The position numbers and the translations under genes are program-made. 54,395 nt of DNA, taken from the NCBI GenBank assembly GCA_009720755.1, contig WNKV01000024.1, forward strand, positions 1 to 54,395. The letters are read 5' to 3'. The stretch is from Rhodoplanes serenus (GTDB lineage Bacteria > Pseudomonadota > Alphaproteobacteria > Rhizobiales > Xanthobacteraceae). Numbering within the stretch: position 1 is the stretch's first letter; every line of letters begins with the position of its first letter. Shown here in pieces: positions 41,496-53,301 of this stretch. Below the pieces are notes generated by a model. It ran no database searches and was not told the origin of the DNA. It was given only the letters and a program-made list of their open reading frames with translations.

Positions 41496-41879
41496 TCAAT
41501 CGCCGAACACCGCCTGGATCTTGCTCTGCAAGGTCTGGGCGTTGAAGGGCTTGACGATGTAGTTGTTCACGCCGGCCTTCTTGGCCGCGATGACGTTCTC
41601 GGTCTTCGACTCGGCCGTCACCATGATGAACGGGGTCTTCGACAGGCCGGGATCGGCGCGGACCTCCTTGAGGAGTTCGTAGCCCGTCATCGGCTCCATG
41701 TTCCAATCGGAGATCACCAGCCCGTAACGCTTCTCGCGCATCTTGTTGAGCGCGGCCGAGCCGTCGGCGGCGTCGTCGATATCCTCGAAACCGATCTGCT
41801 TGAGCAGATTGCGAATGATCCGGATCATCGTGTTGTAGTCGTCCACGACGAGCACCGGCATCGAAAGGTCGACAGCCAT
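41496..41879 (-). CDS. cheY: Response regulator CheY
   Basis: A 127-aa single-domain receiver. The acidic pocket is VVDDYNTM (D13, D14), the phosphorylation site is D58 (VISDWNMEPMTG), Thr88 (MVTAES) and Lys110 (YIVKPF) complete the site. The sequence is close to chemotaxis CheY proteins that control the flagellar motor. It is followed by cheZ, which would end its signal. Confidence 0.93.
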   Translation of the reverse strand: MAVDLSMPVLVVDDYNTMIRIIRNLLKQIGFEDIDDAADGSAALNKMREKRYGLVISDWNMEPMTGYELLKEVRADPGLSKTPFIMVTAESKTENVIAAKKAGVNNYIVKPFNAQTLQSKIQAVFGD

Positions 41880-42279
41880 GTCCTCTCTCCGTTACGCATA
41901 AAACCGGGTGCGCGCGGTGTCCTGACGCTGTTGTGCAGTGATGTGGACAGGTCCCACCGCCCGAGATACACCCAGGTCTCTCCCCACTGGATCGACGGTA
42001 CCAGCGCCCCTTGAACATCCGGTTAATCGAGCCTGTTCGGAACCCCCCGAAAACCATCGGAAGGGATTTGGCGGAATCGAAAAGAGGTAAGTTTCGTCGT
42101 GATTTAGAAGCGACCGTCGAGAACCGTTAACCGCAGAATCCGAACCTGCCGGAGACCGTTTCCGACCCGCTGTCCGAGTGCCGTTTCCGCCCGCCGGAGG
42201 CGCGCCGGCCGCCGCTCGCCGCGACCGTCCGCCCTCGGTTCTTCGACGCCTGTCCGCAACCCGTGACCGTGCCGCTGCC
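41880..42279. other. 400-bp divergent intergenic region between cheY and ribF
   Basis: No gene seen. The part from ~42020 to 42130 is less GC-rich than its surroundings and probably carries the promoters for cheY (minus) and ribF (plus). I cannot place -35/-10 boxes with confidence. Confidence 0.5.
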
Positions 42280-43290
42280 ATGACCGACATCTCCTATCCC
42301 GCGACGTCGTTCCGGATCGTCCGCGACCGCCTCGGCGAGCCGGCGCCCGACGCCCTCGCCGGCGCCGTGGTGGCGCTCGGCAATTTCGACGGCGTCCATC
42401 GCGGTCACCGCGCCGTCATCGCGGCCGCCCAGGCGCGCGCCCATGCGCTCGGCCGCCCGGCCGCCGCGATGACGTTCGAGCCGCATCCGCGCGCCGTCTT
42501 CGACCCCGAGACGCCGGAGTTCCGGCTGTCGAGCCTCGACGGCAAGGTGCGGCTGCTCGCCGCCACCGGGCTCGACGGGGCGATCGTGATGGGCTTCGAC
42601 AAGGCGCTGGCGTCGCTCTCGGCGGCCGACTTCGTCGCCAAGATCCTGGTCGAGCGCTACAAGGTCGCCGGGGTGGCGGCCGGCTTCGACTTTCAGTTCG
42701 GCAAGAATCGCGCCGGCACCACTGAGTTTCTGACCAAGGAGGGTGGCCGGCTCGGCTTCACGGTCGATATCGCGCCGCCGCTGCTCGATGCCGGCGAGCG
42801 GGTGTCGTCCGGCGCGGTGCGCTCGGCGCTGACGCGCGGCGAGGTCGAGCACGCCTGGCGGCTGCTCGGCTATCCGTGGTTCCAGAGCGGCATCGTGGTG
42901 CACGGCGCCAGCCGGGGCCGCGATCTCGGCTATCCGACCGCCAACATCCAGCTCGATCCCAACTGCAAGCTGCGCCACGGCGTCTATGCGGTGCGGGTCG
43001 GGGTGGACGGCCGCCGCTACGACGGCGTCGCCAATTTCGGCCGCCGGCCGATGTTCGACACCGGGGTGGTGCTGCTCGAGGCGTTCCTGTTCGACTTCAA
43101 GGGCGATCTCTACGGCAAGACGCTGGACGTCGCGTTCTATGCGTTCCTGCGCCCGGAGCTGAAGTTCCGCTCCACCGCCGACCTGGTCGATCGAATGAAC
43201 GAGGATTCGAAGACCGCCCGCCAGATCCTCGCCGGTGCCGGCAACGCTTTTCCGCAGCTTGCCGATCCGGCGATCCTGAAGCAGGGGTAA
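42280..43290 (+). CDS. ribF: Bifunctional riboflavin kinase / FAD synthetase
   Basis: A 336-aa enzyme making FMN and FAD from riboflavin. The FMN adenylyltransferase domain has GNFDGVHRGH (34-43), FEPHPRAVF and GFDFQFGKNRAG; the flavokinase domain has GRDLGYPTANIQLD and GVYAVRVGVDGRRYDGVANF, then LYGKTLDVAFYAFLRPELKF. ATG 42280 starts just before the domain. It is followed by ileS after 405 bp, a common neighbour pair. Confidence 0.95.
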   Translation: MTDISYPATSFRIVRDRLGEPAPDALAGAVVALGNFDGVHRGHRAVIAAAQARAHALGRPAAAMTFEPHPRAVFDPETPEFRLSSLDGKVRLLAATGLDGAIVMGFDKALASLSAADFVAKILVERYKVAGVAAGFDFQFGKNRAGTTEFLTKEGGRLGFTVDIAPPLLDAGERVSSGAVRSALTRGEVEHAWRLLGYPWFQSGIVVHGASRGRDLGYPTANIQLDPNCKLRHGVYAVRVGVDGRRYDGVANFGRRPMFDTGVVLLEAFLFDFKGDLYGKTLDVAFYAFLRPELKFRSTADLVDRMNEDSKTARQILAGAGNAFPQLADPAILKQG

Positions 43291-43695
43291 GGCGGCCGCT
43301 CTTCGAACCTCTCCCCGCTGGCGGGGAGCCGGGTGAGGGGGCGCGGCCCCTCGACTCACGAAGCGCCCCTCACCCCGACCCTCTCCCCGCAGGCGGGGAG
43401 AGGGAGGGCTACCGCGGGGCGATGAGCGAAGGGAGGGAGGGCCGCCGGGCGATCGGGTGGTCCAGCCTTTGGGCGTCTGTCGGTGCTCACCTCTCCCCGC
43501 TGGCGGGGAGAGGTCGGCGAGACGCGGAGCGGCGAGCCGGGTGAGGGGGCGCGGCCCCCCGACTCACGAAGCGCCCCTCACCCCGACCGCAACCGCGCCG
43601 CGGCGCGTCCGGGACACGGATGCCGAAGGTCCGGGTAGGCCCGGGCGGTCCTTTGCCCTTCCCGGAGCGGCGACGCCTTGTTAGAACGGCGCGCC
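43291..43695. other. Intergenic region with three family 1 repeats
   Basis: No gene seen. Family 1 hairpins lie at 43308-43328 (partial right arm), 43380-43403 and 43490-43513, separated by GTGAGGGGGCGCGGCC and CCCCTCACCCCGACC segments repeated between them (compare 43329-43375 with 43540-43590). Confidence 0.7.
43308..43590. repeat. Cluster of three family 1 palindromic repeats
   Basis: Copies d (43308), e (43380) and f (43490). Between them the same linker sequence, including GACTCACGAAGCGCCCCTCA, occurs twice. This shows how a composite of two hairpins and a linker makes up the whole repeat unit. Confidence 0.75.
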
Positions 43696-46818
<3,123 letters not shown>

Positions 46819-46858
46819 GCCGTTCGAGCCCGCGCACGACGGTGCGGAGCCGGTTCCC

Positions 46859-47371
46859 ATGACGGTCCGGCTGTCCCGCTTCATCCGGCCCGGGCTCGTC
46901 GCCGTGGTGGCCACTGTGGCGCTCGACCAGGCCGCCAAGCTGTGGCTGCTCTACGGCTTCGATCTGCCGGCGCGGGCGCCACTGCGGCTGCTGCCGGTGC
47001 TCGATTTGGTCGTGGTGTGGAACACCGGCATCAGCTACGGGCTGTTCCCGCAGTCCGGGCCGCTCGGCCAATGGGCGCTGCTCGGCGTCAAGGTGGCGGC
47101 GGTGGCGCTGCTGGGGGTGTGGCTGGCGCGGGCCGAGACGCGGGCGACCGCGCTCGCCCTCGGCCTCATCATCGGCGGTGCGATCGGCAATGCCATCGAC
47201 CGCGCGAGCTTCGGGGCGGTGTTCGATTTCGTGCTTCTGCACCTCACCACCGCGACCTGGACGGTCCGCTGGTATGTCTTCAATCTCGCCGACGTGGCGA
47301 TCGTGGCGGGCGTCCTTGTGCTGCTCTACGAGGCGCTGTGGGGCGCCCCGGACGCCGCAAAAGCGCCCTGA
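46859..47371 (+). CDS. lspA: Lipoprotein signal peptidase (signal peptidase II)
   Basis: A 170-aa inner-membrane protease with four hydrophobic helices. Family motifs are VVVWNTGISYGLF, GAIGNAIDRASFGAVFDFV and YVFNLADVAI, the last two holding the catalytic Asp pair. It removes signal peptides from prolipoproteins. It starts 40 bp after ileS, the usual gene pair, and is probably in the same operon. Confidence 0.95.
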   Translation: MTVRLSRFIRPGLVAVVATVALDQAAKLWLLYGFDLPARAPLRLLPVLDLVVVWNTGISYGLFPQSGPLGQWALLGVKVAAVALLGVWLARAETRATALALGLIIGGAIGNAIDRASFGAVFDFVLLHLTTATWTVRWYVFNLADVAIVAGVLVLLYEALWGAPDAAKAP

Positions 47372-47444
47372 TCCCGGATATACAAGAAGGCTGGTCGTCA
47401 TCCGGGGTCCACAACCTGGAGGCGGCTCGGCATGGGGGAACGAA

Positions 47445-48221
47445 ATGCGAGCTTTCCTGACGCGCGCTCTCGCGCACCTGCCGGTCACGCGCCTGCCGGT
47501 CACGCACCAGCCGGTCGCGCGTCGCCTGCCGACGCGCAAGGCCGCGCTGCGGATGGTGCTCTCCGGCGCCCTGTCGATGCTGCTGCTGATCGGCAGCGGC
47601 GGCGACCGGGTGCGCGCCGAAGAGGACGACGAGCTGCCGGACGTCAAGATGTTCCGCAGCATCATGCGGGGGCTCGGACTGAGGAAGCCCGGCGAGGAGA
47701 ATCACATCGAGTATCGGGAGCGGTCGCCTCTGGTGGTGCCGCCGAGCCGCGACCTGCCGCCGCCCGAAACCGCCTCGGTGGTGGAGCGGAACCCGGCCTG
47801 GCCCGAGGACACCGACGTCAAGCGCCGCCGCGAGGCGAAGCAGAACGCCCGCAAGTCGATCGACTGGGAGGACGAGGCGCGCTCGCTGTCGCCGCGCGAG
47901 CTGAACCGGCAGGGCGCCTCGCGCACCGCCGCGGCCCCCGCGGCCGGCCAGAAGCCGACCGAGGAGGCGATCAATCCGGTGAAGCCGTCCGAGCTCGGCT
48001 ATGGCGGCGGCCTGTTCAGCTGGCGCTCGCTGATGGGGGCCGAGCCCAAGGAGGAGTACGGCTCCTTCGACAAGGAGCCGCGCCGCACCGACCTCACCCA
48101 GCCGCCACCCGGCTACCTGACGCCGTCGCCGAACCAACCCTACGGGGTCGGCAAGTCCACCGAGCGGGCCAAGCCGGCGAACCCCATGGACGCCGCGGTC
48201 GGCAGCGCCGAGACCCGCTGA
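47445..48221 (+). CDS. Unknown membrane-anchored or periplasmic protein
   Basis: A 258-aa protein. A basic N-terminal part (with LPVT repeated) leads to a hydrophobic segment (VLSGALSMLLLIGSGGDRV, about 38-56), then a charged, Pro-rich and probably unfolded remainder (MFRSIMRGLGLRKPGEENHI near residue 70). No family is recognised by me. It sits between lspA and two M16 peptidases, where alphaproteobacteria often have a small unknown exported protein. Confidence 0.7.
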   Translation: MRAFLTRALAHLPVTRLPVTHQPVARRLPTRKAALRMVLSGALSMLLLIGSGGDRVRAEEDDELPDVKMFRSIMRGLGLRKPGEENHIEYRERSPLVVPPSRDLPPPETASVVERNPAWPEDTDVKRRREAKQNARKSIDWEDEARSLSPRELNRQGASRTAAAPAAGQKPTEEAINPVKPSELGYGGGLFSWRSLMGAEPKEEYGSFDKEPRRTDLTQPPPGYLTPSPNQPYGVGKSTERAKPANPMDAAVGSAETR

Positions 48222-48382
48222 GCGGCGCCGCACCTCGTCACACGCAAGGCGCGCACGGCCCCGGGTCGTGCGCGTTTGCGTTTCGGGCATTCGGTTTCGG
48301 CCGCTACCTGACCGATTTGTCATTTGAGCCGCGCCGGAATTTCCCCGAACACTGCCGGCGGGTTGCAACGAAAGGCCGCCGC

Positions 48383-49801
48383 ATGATCCGCTCCGCCGTG
48401 ATGTCGCTCGCCTTCGCCGCCGCGCTGGCGCTGTTGCCGGCCGCTGCCGCGACCGCGGCGTCGCCGCCGGCCGCTCCGGCGGCACCCGCGTCCCCCGGCG
48501 ACAGCGCGGGCGGCGCCCTGCGGCCGAGCGAGTTCACCTTGCCGAACGGGCTTCAGGTGGTCGTGGTGCCGGACCGGCGCTCGCCCGTCGTCACCCACAT
48601 GGTCTATTACAAGGTCGGCTCCGCCGACGAGCCGCCCGGCAAGTCGGGCATCGCGCACTTCCTCGAGCACCTGATGTTCAAGGGCACCGAGAAGAACCCG
48701 AGCGGGCGCTTCTCCAAGATGCTTGCCACCATCGGGGGCCAGGAGAACGCCTTCACGACCAGCGACTACACCGGCTACTTCCAGCGGGTGCCGCGCGAGT
48801 ATCTCGGCGAGGTCATGGCGTTCGAGGCCGACCGCATGACCGGGCTGGTGCTCACCGACGCCAACGTGCTGCCCGAGCGCGACGTGGTGCTGGAAGAGTA
48901 CAACATGCGGGTCGCCAACAGTCCCGACGCCCGCATGGGCGAGCAGGTCGCCGCCGCGCTCTACCTCAACCATCCCTATGGCCGGCCGGTGATCGGCTGG
49001 CGGGGCGAGATCGAGAAGCTCGACCGCGCCGACGCGCTCGCCTTCTACCGGACCTTCTACGGCCCCAACAACGCCGTGCTGGTGGTCACCGGCGACGTCG
49101 ATCCGGCCGAGGTCCGCCGCCTCGCCGAGGCGACCTATGGCAAGCTTCCGGCGCGCGGCGACCTCACCGTCCGCAAGCGCCCGCAGGAGCCGCCGCCCGC
49201 CGCCGTCCGCCAGGTGACGCTCGACGATCCGCGCGTCGCCCAGCCGAGCCTCAACCGCAGCTATCTGGTGCCGTCCTACGCCACCGCCAAGCGCGGCGAT
49301 GCCGAGGCGCTCGACGTGCTCGCCCAGATCCTCGGCAGCGGCCCCAACAGCCGGCTCTACCAGCGCCTCGTGGTGGAGAAGCGCATCGCCACCGGGGCGG
49401 GCGCCTGGTACCAGGGCTCCGCCCTCGACGCGACCCGGCTCGGCGTCTATGCGCGACCGACCCCGGAGGTGGCGCTGCCCGAGCTGGAGAAGGCGACGGA
49501 CGCCGTCATCGACGAGATCATCACCGGCGGTGTCGCGGCCGACGAGCTGGAGCGGGCCAAGACCCGGATGATCGCCGACGCCGTCTACGCACAGGACAAC
49601 CAGGCCAGCATGGCGCGTTGGTACGGCACCGCGCTCGCCACCGGCTCGACCGTGCAGGACGTGCTGAGCTGGCCCGAGCGGGTGCGGGCGGTGACGGCCG
49701 AGCAGGTCCGTGACGCGGCGCGCGTCTGGCTCGACAAGCGGCGCTCGGCCACGGGCTACCTCATCAAGTCTCCGCCGACCGGCGAGGAGAAGCGATCGTG
49801 A
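48383..49801 (+). CDS. M16-family zinc metallopeptidase (catalytic subunit type)
   Basis: A 472-aa exported peptidase with a signal peptide (cut near residue 26). The inverted zinc motif is HFLEHLMFKGTEKN, followed downstream by the Glu of RDVVLEEYNMRVANSP. The C-terminal M16 half is complete (GSGPNSRLYQRLVVEKRIA). The product would act in the periplasm. Its gene overlaps the next M16 gene by 4 bp, so the two probably form a heterodimer, as in the processing peptidase family. Confidence 0.92.
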   Translation: MIRSAVMSLAFAAALALLPAAAATAASPPAAPAAPASPGDSAGGALRPSEFTLPNGLQVVVVPDRRSPVVTHMVYYKVGSADEPPGKSGIAHFLEHLMFKGTEKNPSGRFSKMLATIGGQENAFTTSDYTGYFQRVPREYLGEVMAFEADRMTGLVLTDANVLPERDVVLEEYNMRVANSPDARMGEQVAAALYLNHPYGRPVIGWRGEIEKLDRADALAFYRTFYGPNNAVLVVTGDVDPAEVRRLAEATYGKLPARGDLTVRKRPQEPPPAAVRQVTLDDPRVAQPSLNRSYLVPSYATAKRGDAEALDVLAQILGSGPNSRLYQRLVVEKRIATGAGAWYQGSALDATRLGVYARPTPEVALPELEKATDAVIDEIITGGVAADELERAKTRMIADAVYAQDNQASMARWYGTALATGSTVQDVLSWPERVRAVTAEQVRDAARVWLDKRRSATGYLIKSPPTGEEKRS

Positions 49802-51192
49802 ATTCGGTGTTCCGGAAGACCGCGGCGGCGCTGCTCGGTGTCGTCGCGGTGGTGCTGCTCGCCGCCGCCCCGGCCCGCGCCACCACCATCGAGCGGGTCG
49901 TCACCCCCAAGGGTATCGAGGCGTGGCTGGTGCGCGCCCCGTCAGTGCCGCTCGTCGCCATGGAGTTCGCGTTCCGCGGCGGCGCCGCCCAGGACCCGGC
50001 CGACCGCGCCGGCCTCGCCAACATGGTGGCGTCGCTGCTCGACGAGGGGGCCGGTGACCTCGACGCCCATGCGTTCCACCGGCGTCTCGAGTCGAAGGCG
50101 ATCGAGCTGAACGCCACCGCGTATCGCGACAGCGTGGTTGGCTCGCTGCGCACCCTGACCGAGCACCGCGACGAGGCGTTCGGGCTCCTGCGCCTCGCCC
50201 TCACGGCGCCGCGCTTCGATCCCGAGGCGGTGGAGCGCATCCGCGCCGACATTCTCGCGGCGCTGCGCCGCGACGGCACCAATCCGGGCGAGATGGCCGG
50301 CCGCACCTGGTGGGAGACGGCGTTTGCCGGCCACCCTTACGGCCGCATCAACCGCGGTTCGGTCGAGAGCGTGCAGGCGATCGGGATCGCCGACCTCAAG
50401 GGCTATGCGGCCCGCGTGTTCGCCCGCGACAACCTGAAGATCGCCGTGGTCGGCAACATCGATGCCGAGACGGTGGCGCGCCTCGTCGACGACGTGTTCG
50501 GGGCGCTGCCCGCCAAGGCGCAGCTCGTGCCGGTGCCGCAGGCCGTGCCGGCCGATCTCGGCCGCCGCGTTCCGGTCGACATCGACGTGCCGCAGTCGAC
50601 CCTGCTGCTCGGCGGGATCGGCATTCCCCGCAACGATCCGGACTTCATCCCGGCCTATGTGGTCAATCATATTCTCGGCGGCGGCTCGTTCTCGTCGCGG
50701 CTCTATCGCGAGGTGCGCGAGGAGCGCGGCCTGGCCTACGGGGTCTCCTCGTCGCTGGTGCCGCTGAAGAGCGCCGCGCTGTTCTTCGTCTCGACGGCGA
50801 CGCGGGCGGACCGGGTCGACCAGTCGATGGCGGTGATCGAGGCGGAGATCCGCCGCATGGCCGAGCAGGGGCCGAGCGCCGAGGAGCTGACCCAGGCGAA
50901 GTCGTTCCTCAAGGGCTCCTACGCGCTGTCCTTCGACACCTCGCTGAAGGTCGCCAACCAGCTCGTGCTGATCCAGCTCGACGATCTCGGCATCGACTAC
51001 ATCGACCGCCGCAACGCCATGATCGAGGCGGTGACGCTCGACGACGCGAAGCGGGTGGCAAAGCGCTTCCTCTCCGGGCCGTTCCTCGCCGCCGTGGCGG
51101 GGCGCTCGGCGGCCGCCGCCGCCCCTGGCCCGGCGTCCGCCGCGCCGCCGCCGACGCCGCCCCCGTCGACGCCGCCCGTGCGCGGCCAATAG
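49798..51192 (+). CDS. M16-family peptidase-like protein without zinc motif (partner subunit)
   Basis: A 464-aa exported protein with a signal peptide (LLGVVAVVLLAAAPARA). It has the M16 fold (FAFRGGAAQDPADRAGLANM, GGGSFSSRLYREVREERGLA) but the HxxEH zinc motif is absent, since ADRAGLANMVASLL stands where HFLEH should be. It is therefore the non-catalytic partner of the gene just upstream. It starts with GTG, overlapping the upstream stop. The C-terminal tail is Ala/Pro-rich. Confidence 0.9.
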   Translation: MNSVFRKTAAALLGVVAVVLLAAAPARATTIERVVTPKGIEAWLVRAPSVPLVAMEFAFRGGAAQDPADRAGLANMVASLLDEGAGDLDAHAFHRRLESKAIELNATAYRDSVVGSLRTLTEHRDEAFGLLRLALTAPRFDPEAVERIRADILAALRRDGTNPGEMAGRTWWETAFAGHPYGRINRGSVESVQAIGIADLKGYAARVFARDNLKIAVVGNIDAETVARLVDDVFGALPAKAQLVPVPQAVPADLGRRVPVDIDVPQSTLLLGGIGIPRNDPDFIPAYVVNHILGGGSFSSRLYREVREERGLAYGVSSSLVPLKSAALFFVSTATRADRVDQSMAVIEAEIRRMAEQGPSAEELTQAKSFLKGSYALSFDTSLKVANQLVLIQLDDLGIDYIDRRNAMIEAVTLDDAKRVAKRFLSGPFLAAVAGRSAAAAAPGPASAAPPPTPPPSTPPVRGQ

Positions 51193-51292
51193 GCGAGCGC
51201 CCCGGAGCCGAGCCTCGGCCGCCACGCTGTCTGTTTGTCTGCCGACGGCGTCCGGGCTTGACCCCGGGCGGCGTCTCGCCTTCAACGGCGCC

Positions 51293-51712
<420 letters not shown>

Positions 51713-51743
51713 TCGGGCGCGGCCCCGGCATCCCGTCGTCGCG

Positions 51744-53063
51744 TCAGGCCGCGGCGGCCGGCTGGTCCTCCGTGGTCGGCTCCTCCCGCATGCGCGACAG
51801 CGTGCCTTCGTCGACCGTCGAGGTCACCAGCTTGGCGATGACGAGGTCGCCGGCGACGTTGAGGGTGGTGCGGCACATGTCGAGGAAGCGGTCGACGCCG
51901 ATGATGAGGCCGATGCCCTCGGCCGGAATGCCGACCTGGATCATCACCACCACGATCAGCGGCAGCGCGCCGCCCGGCACGCCCGCGGTGCCGACGCCCG
52001 CCAGCATCGACATCAGCACCACGATGACCTGCTGGCCGATCGACAGGTCGATGCCGTAGACCTGGGCCAGGAAGATCACGGTGACGCCCTCGAACAACGC
52101 CGATCCGTTCTGGTTCGCCGACGCCCCGATGGTGAGCACGAAGCGCGAGATCTTCGGCGGCAGCTTGAGGATGTTGTCGGCGCAGGCGAGCGCCACCGGC
52201 AGGGTGGCGTTGGAGGACGCCGTCGAGAAGGCGTAGAGATAGACCTCCTTGCATTGCGCGAAGAAGCCGAGCGGCGAGGTGCGCGCCACCACCCGGATCA
52301 TCAGGCTGTAGACGATCAGGAACTGAATCGACAGGCCGAGCACCACCACGAAGGCGTAGAAGGCGACGTTGCCGAGGAAGCCGGCGCCCATCCGGTAGGC
52401 CGTGTTGAACACGATGCCGAAGATCGCATAGGGCGCGATCATCATGGCGAGCCCGATGATCTTCATGCACGCCTGGAAGATCGACTCGAGCACCTGCTTG
52501 GTGGGGTGATTGTCGTTCTTGATGACGGTGCTCAGCGCCCAGCCGAAGAACAGCGCGAACACCATGACGGCGACGATCTCACCCGAGAAGGCGCGCGCCG
52601 CGGAGTCGATCGGGTTCTGCGGCAAGAGATCGACAATATACTGATACCACGGCTTGCCCTGCGTGGCCGCGACATTGCGCTGGATCGACAGCACGCCGGC
52701 ATTGGACGCGAGCGCCGCCTTGTCGAAGTCGAGCCCGGCGCCGGGCCGCAGGATGTTGGTCAGGACCACGGCGATGATCACCGAGGTGCCGCTCAGCAGG
52801 ATAGTAAAGAGCAGCGATCGGCCGGCGACTTTGCCAAGACCGGCGCCTTTGCCCAGTTCCATCGTGCCGAGCATCAGCGCCGACAGGATCAGTGGCACCA
52901 CCATCATGAAGATCATGCGCAGAAAGATGGCGCCGATGAACGTCATGACTTCGCTGAACGTTGTCATGAACGGGTATTGTTTCGCCGGCAGATAGTAGTA
53001 AGCCAGCAGGCCGAAGCCGACACCCAACACGAAGCCAAGTAATAGTTTGTTGTGCTGCTTCAT
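51744..53063 (-). CDS. Dicarboxylate/amino acid:cation symporter (DAACS family)
   Basis: A 439-aa inner-membrane transporter, eight or more hydrophobic segments, beginning KLLLGFVLGVGFGLLAYYYL. The DAACS hallmarks are a Ser-rich ASSNATLPVALACADNILKL, ASANQNGSALFEGVTVIFLA with the NQNG pattern, and GVGTAGVPGGALPLIVVVM, then IIGVDRFLDMCRTTLNVAGD. It takes up glutamate, aspartate or C4-dicarboxylates with Na+ or H+. Substrate cannot be fixed from sequence alone. It converges with arfB. Confidence 0.92.
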   Translation of the reverse strand: MKQHNKLLLGFVLGVGFGLLAYYYLPAKQYPFMTTFSEVMTFIGAIFLRMIFMMVVPLILSALMLGTMELGKGAGLGKVAGRSLLFTILLSGTSVIIAVVLTNILRPGAGLDFDKAALASNAGVLSIQRNVAATQGKPWYQYIVDLLPQNPIDSAARAFSGEIVAVMVFALFFGWALSTVIKNDNHPTKQVLESIFQACMKIIGLAMMIAPYAIFGIVFNTAYRMGAGFLGNVAFYAFVVVLGLSIQFLIVYSLMIRVVARTSPLGFFAQCKEVYLYAFSTASSNATLPVALACADNILKLPPKISRFVLTIGASANQNGSALFEGVTVIFLAQVYGIDLSIGQQVIVVLMSMLAGVGTAGVPGGALPLIVVVMIQVGIPAEGIGLIIGVDRFLDMCRTTLNVAGDLVIAKLVTSTVDEGTLSRMREEPTTEDQPAAAA

Positions 53064-53301
53064 GATCAGTCCCCTTGCGACGTGGCCGAAACTCTGTCAC
53101 GCCCGATATCTCGGTGCAATCTTGGGGGAAATCCTACAACCCAAGTACAGGATCGAGCCAGCGGCACGCCTCGATCGGTGCGGCGGTGCGGGACACGTCC
53201 AGGATGTGCCCGTGCCGTAACGTCTGGAGCGGAGGCCGACCATTCCGCTCTGCCGACCATTCCGCTTTAAAGTGAACCGACCCACGAACCGCGAGTCGTC
53301 C
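53064..53301. other. Divergent intergenic region with a 17-bp tandem repeat
   Basis: No gene seen. Two adjacent copies of GCCGACCATTCCGCTnT (53235-53251 and 53252-53268) lie just upstream of mutL. They may be operator sites or a slippage product. Confidence 0.55.
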
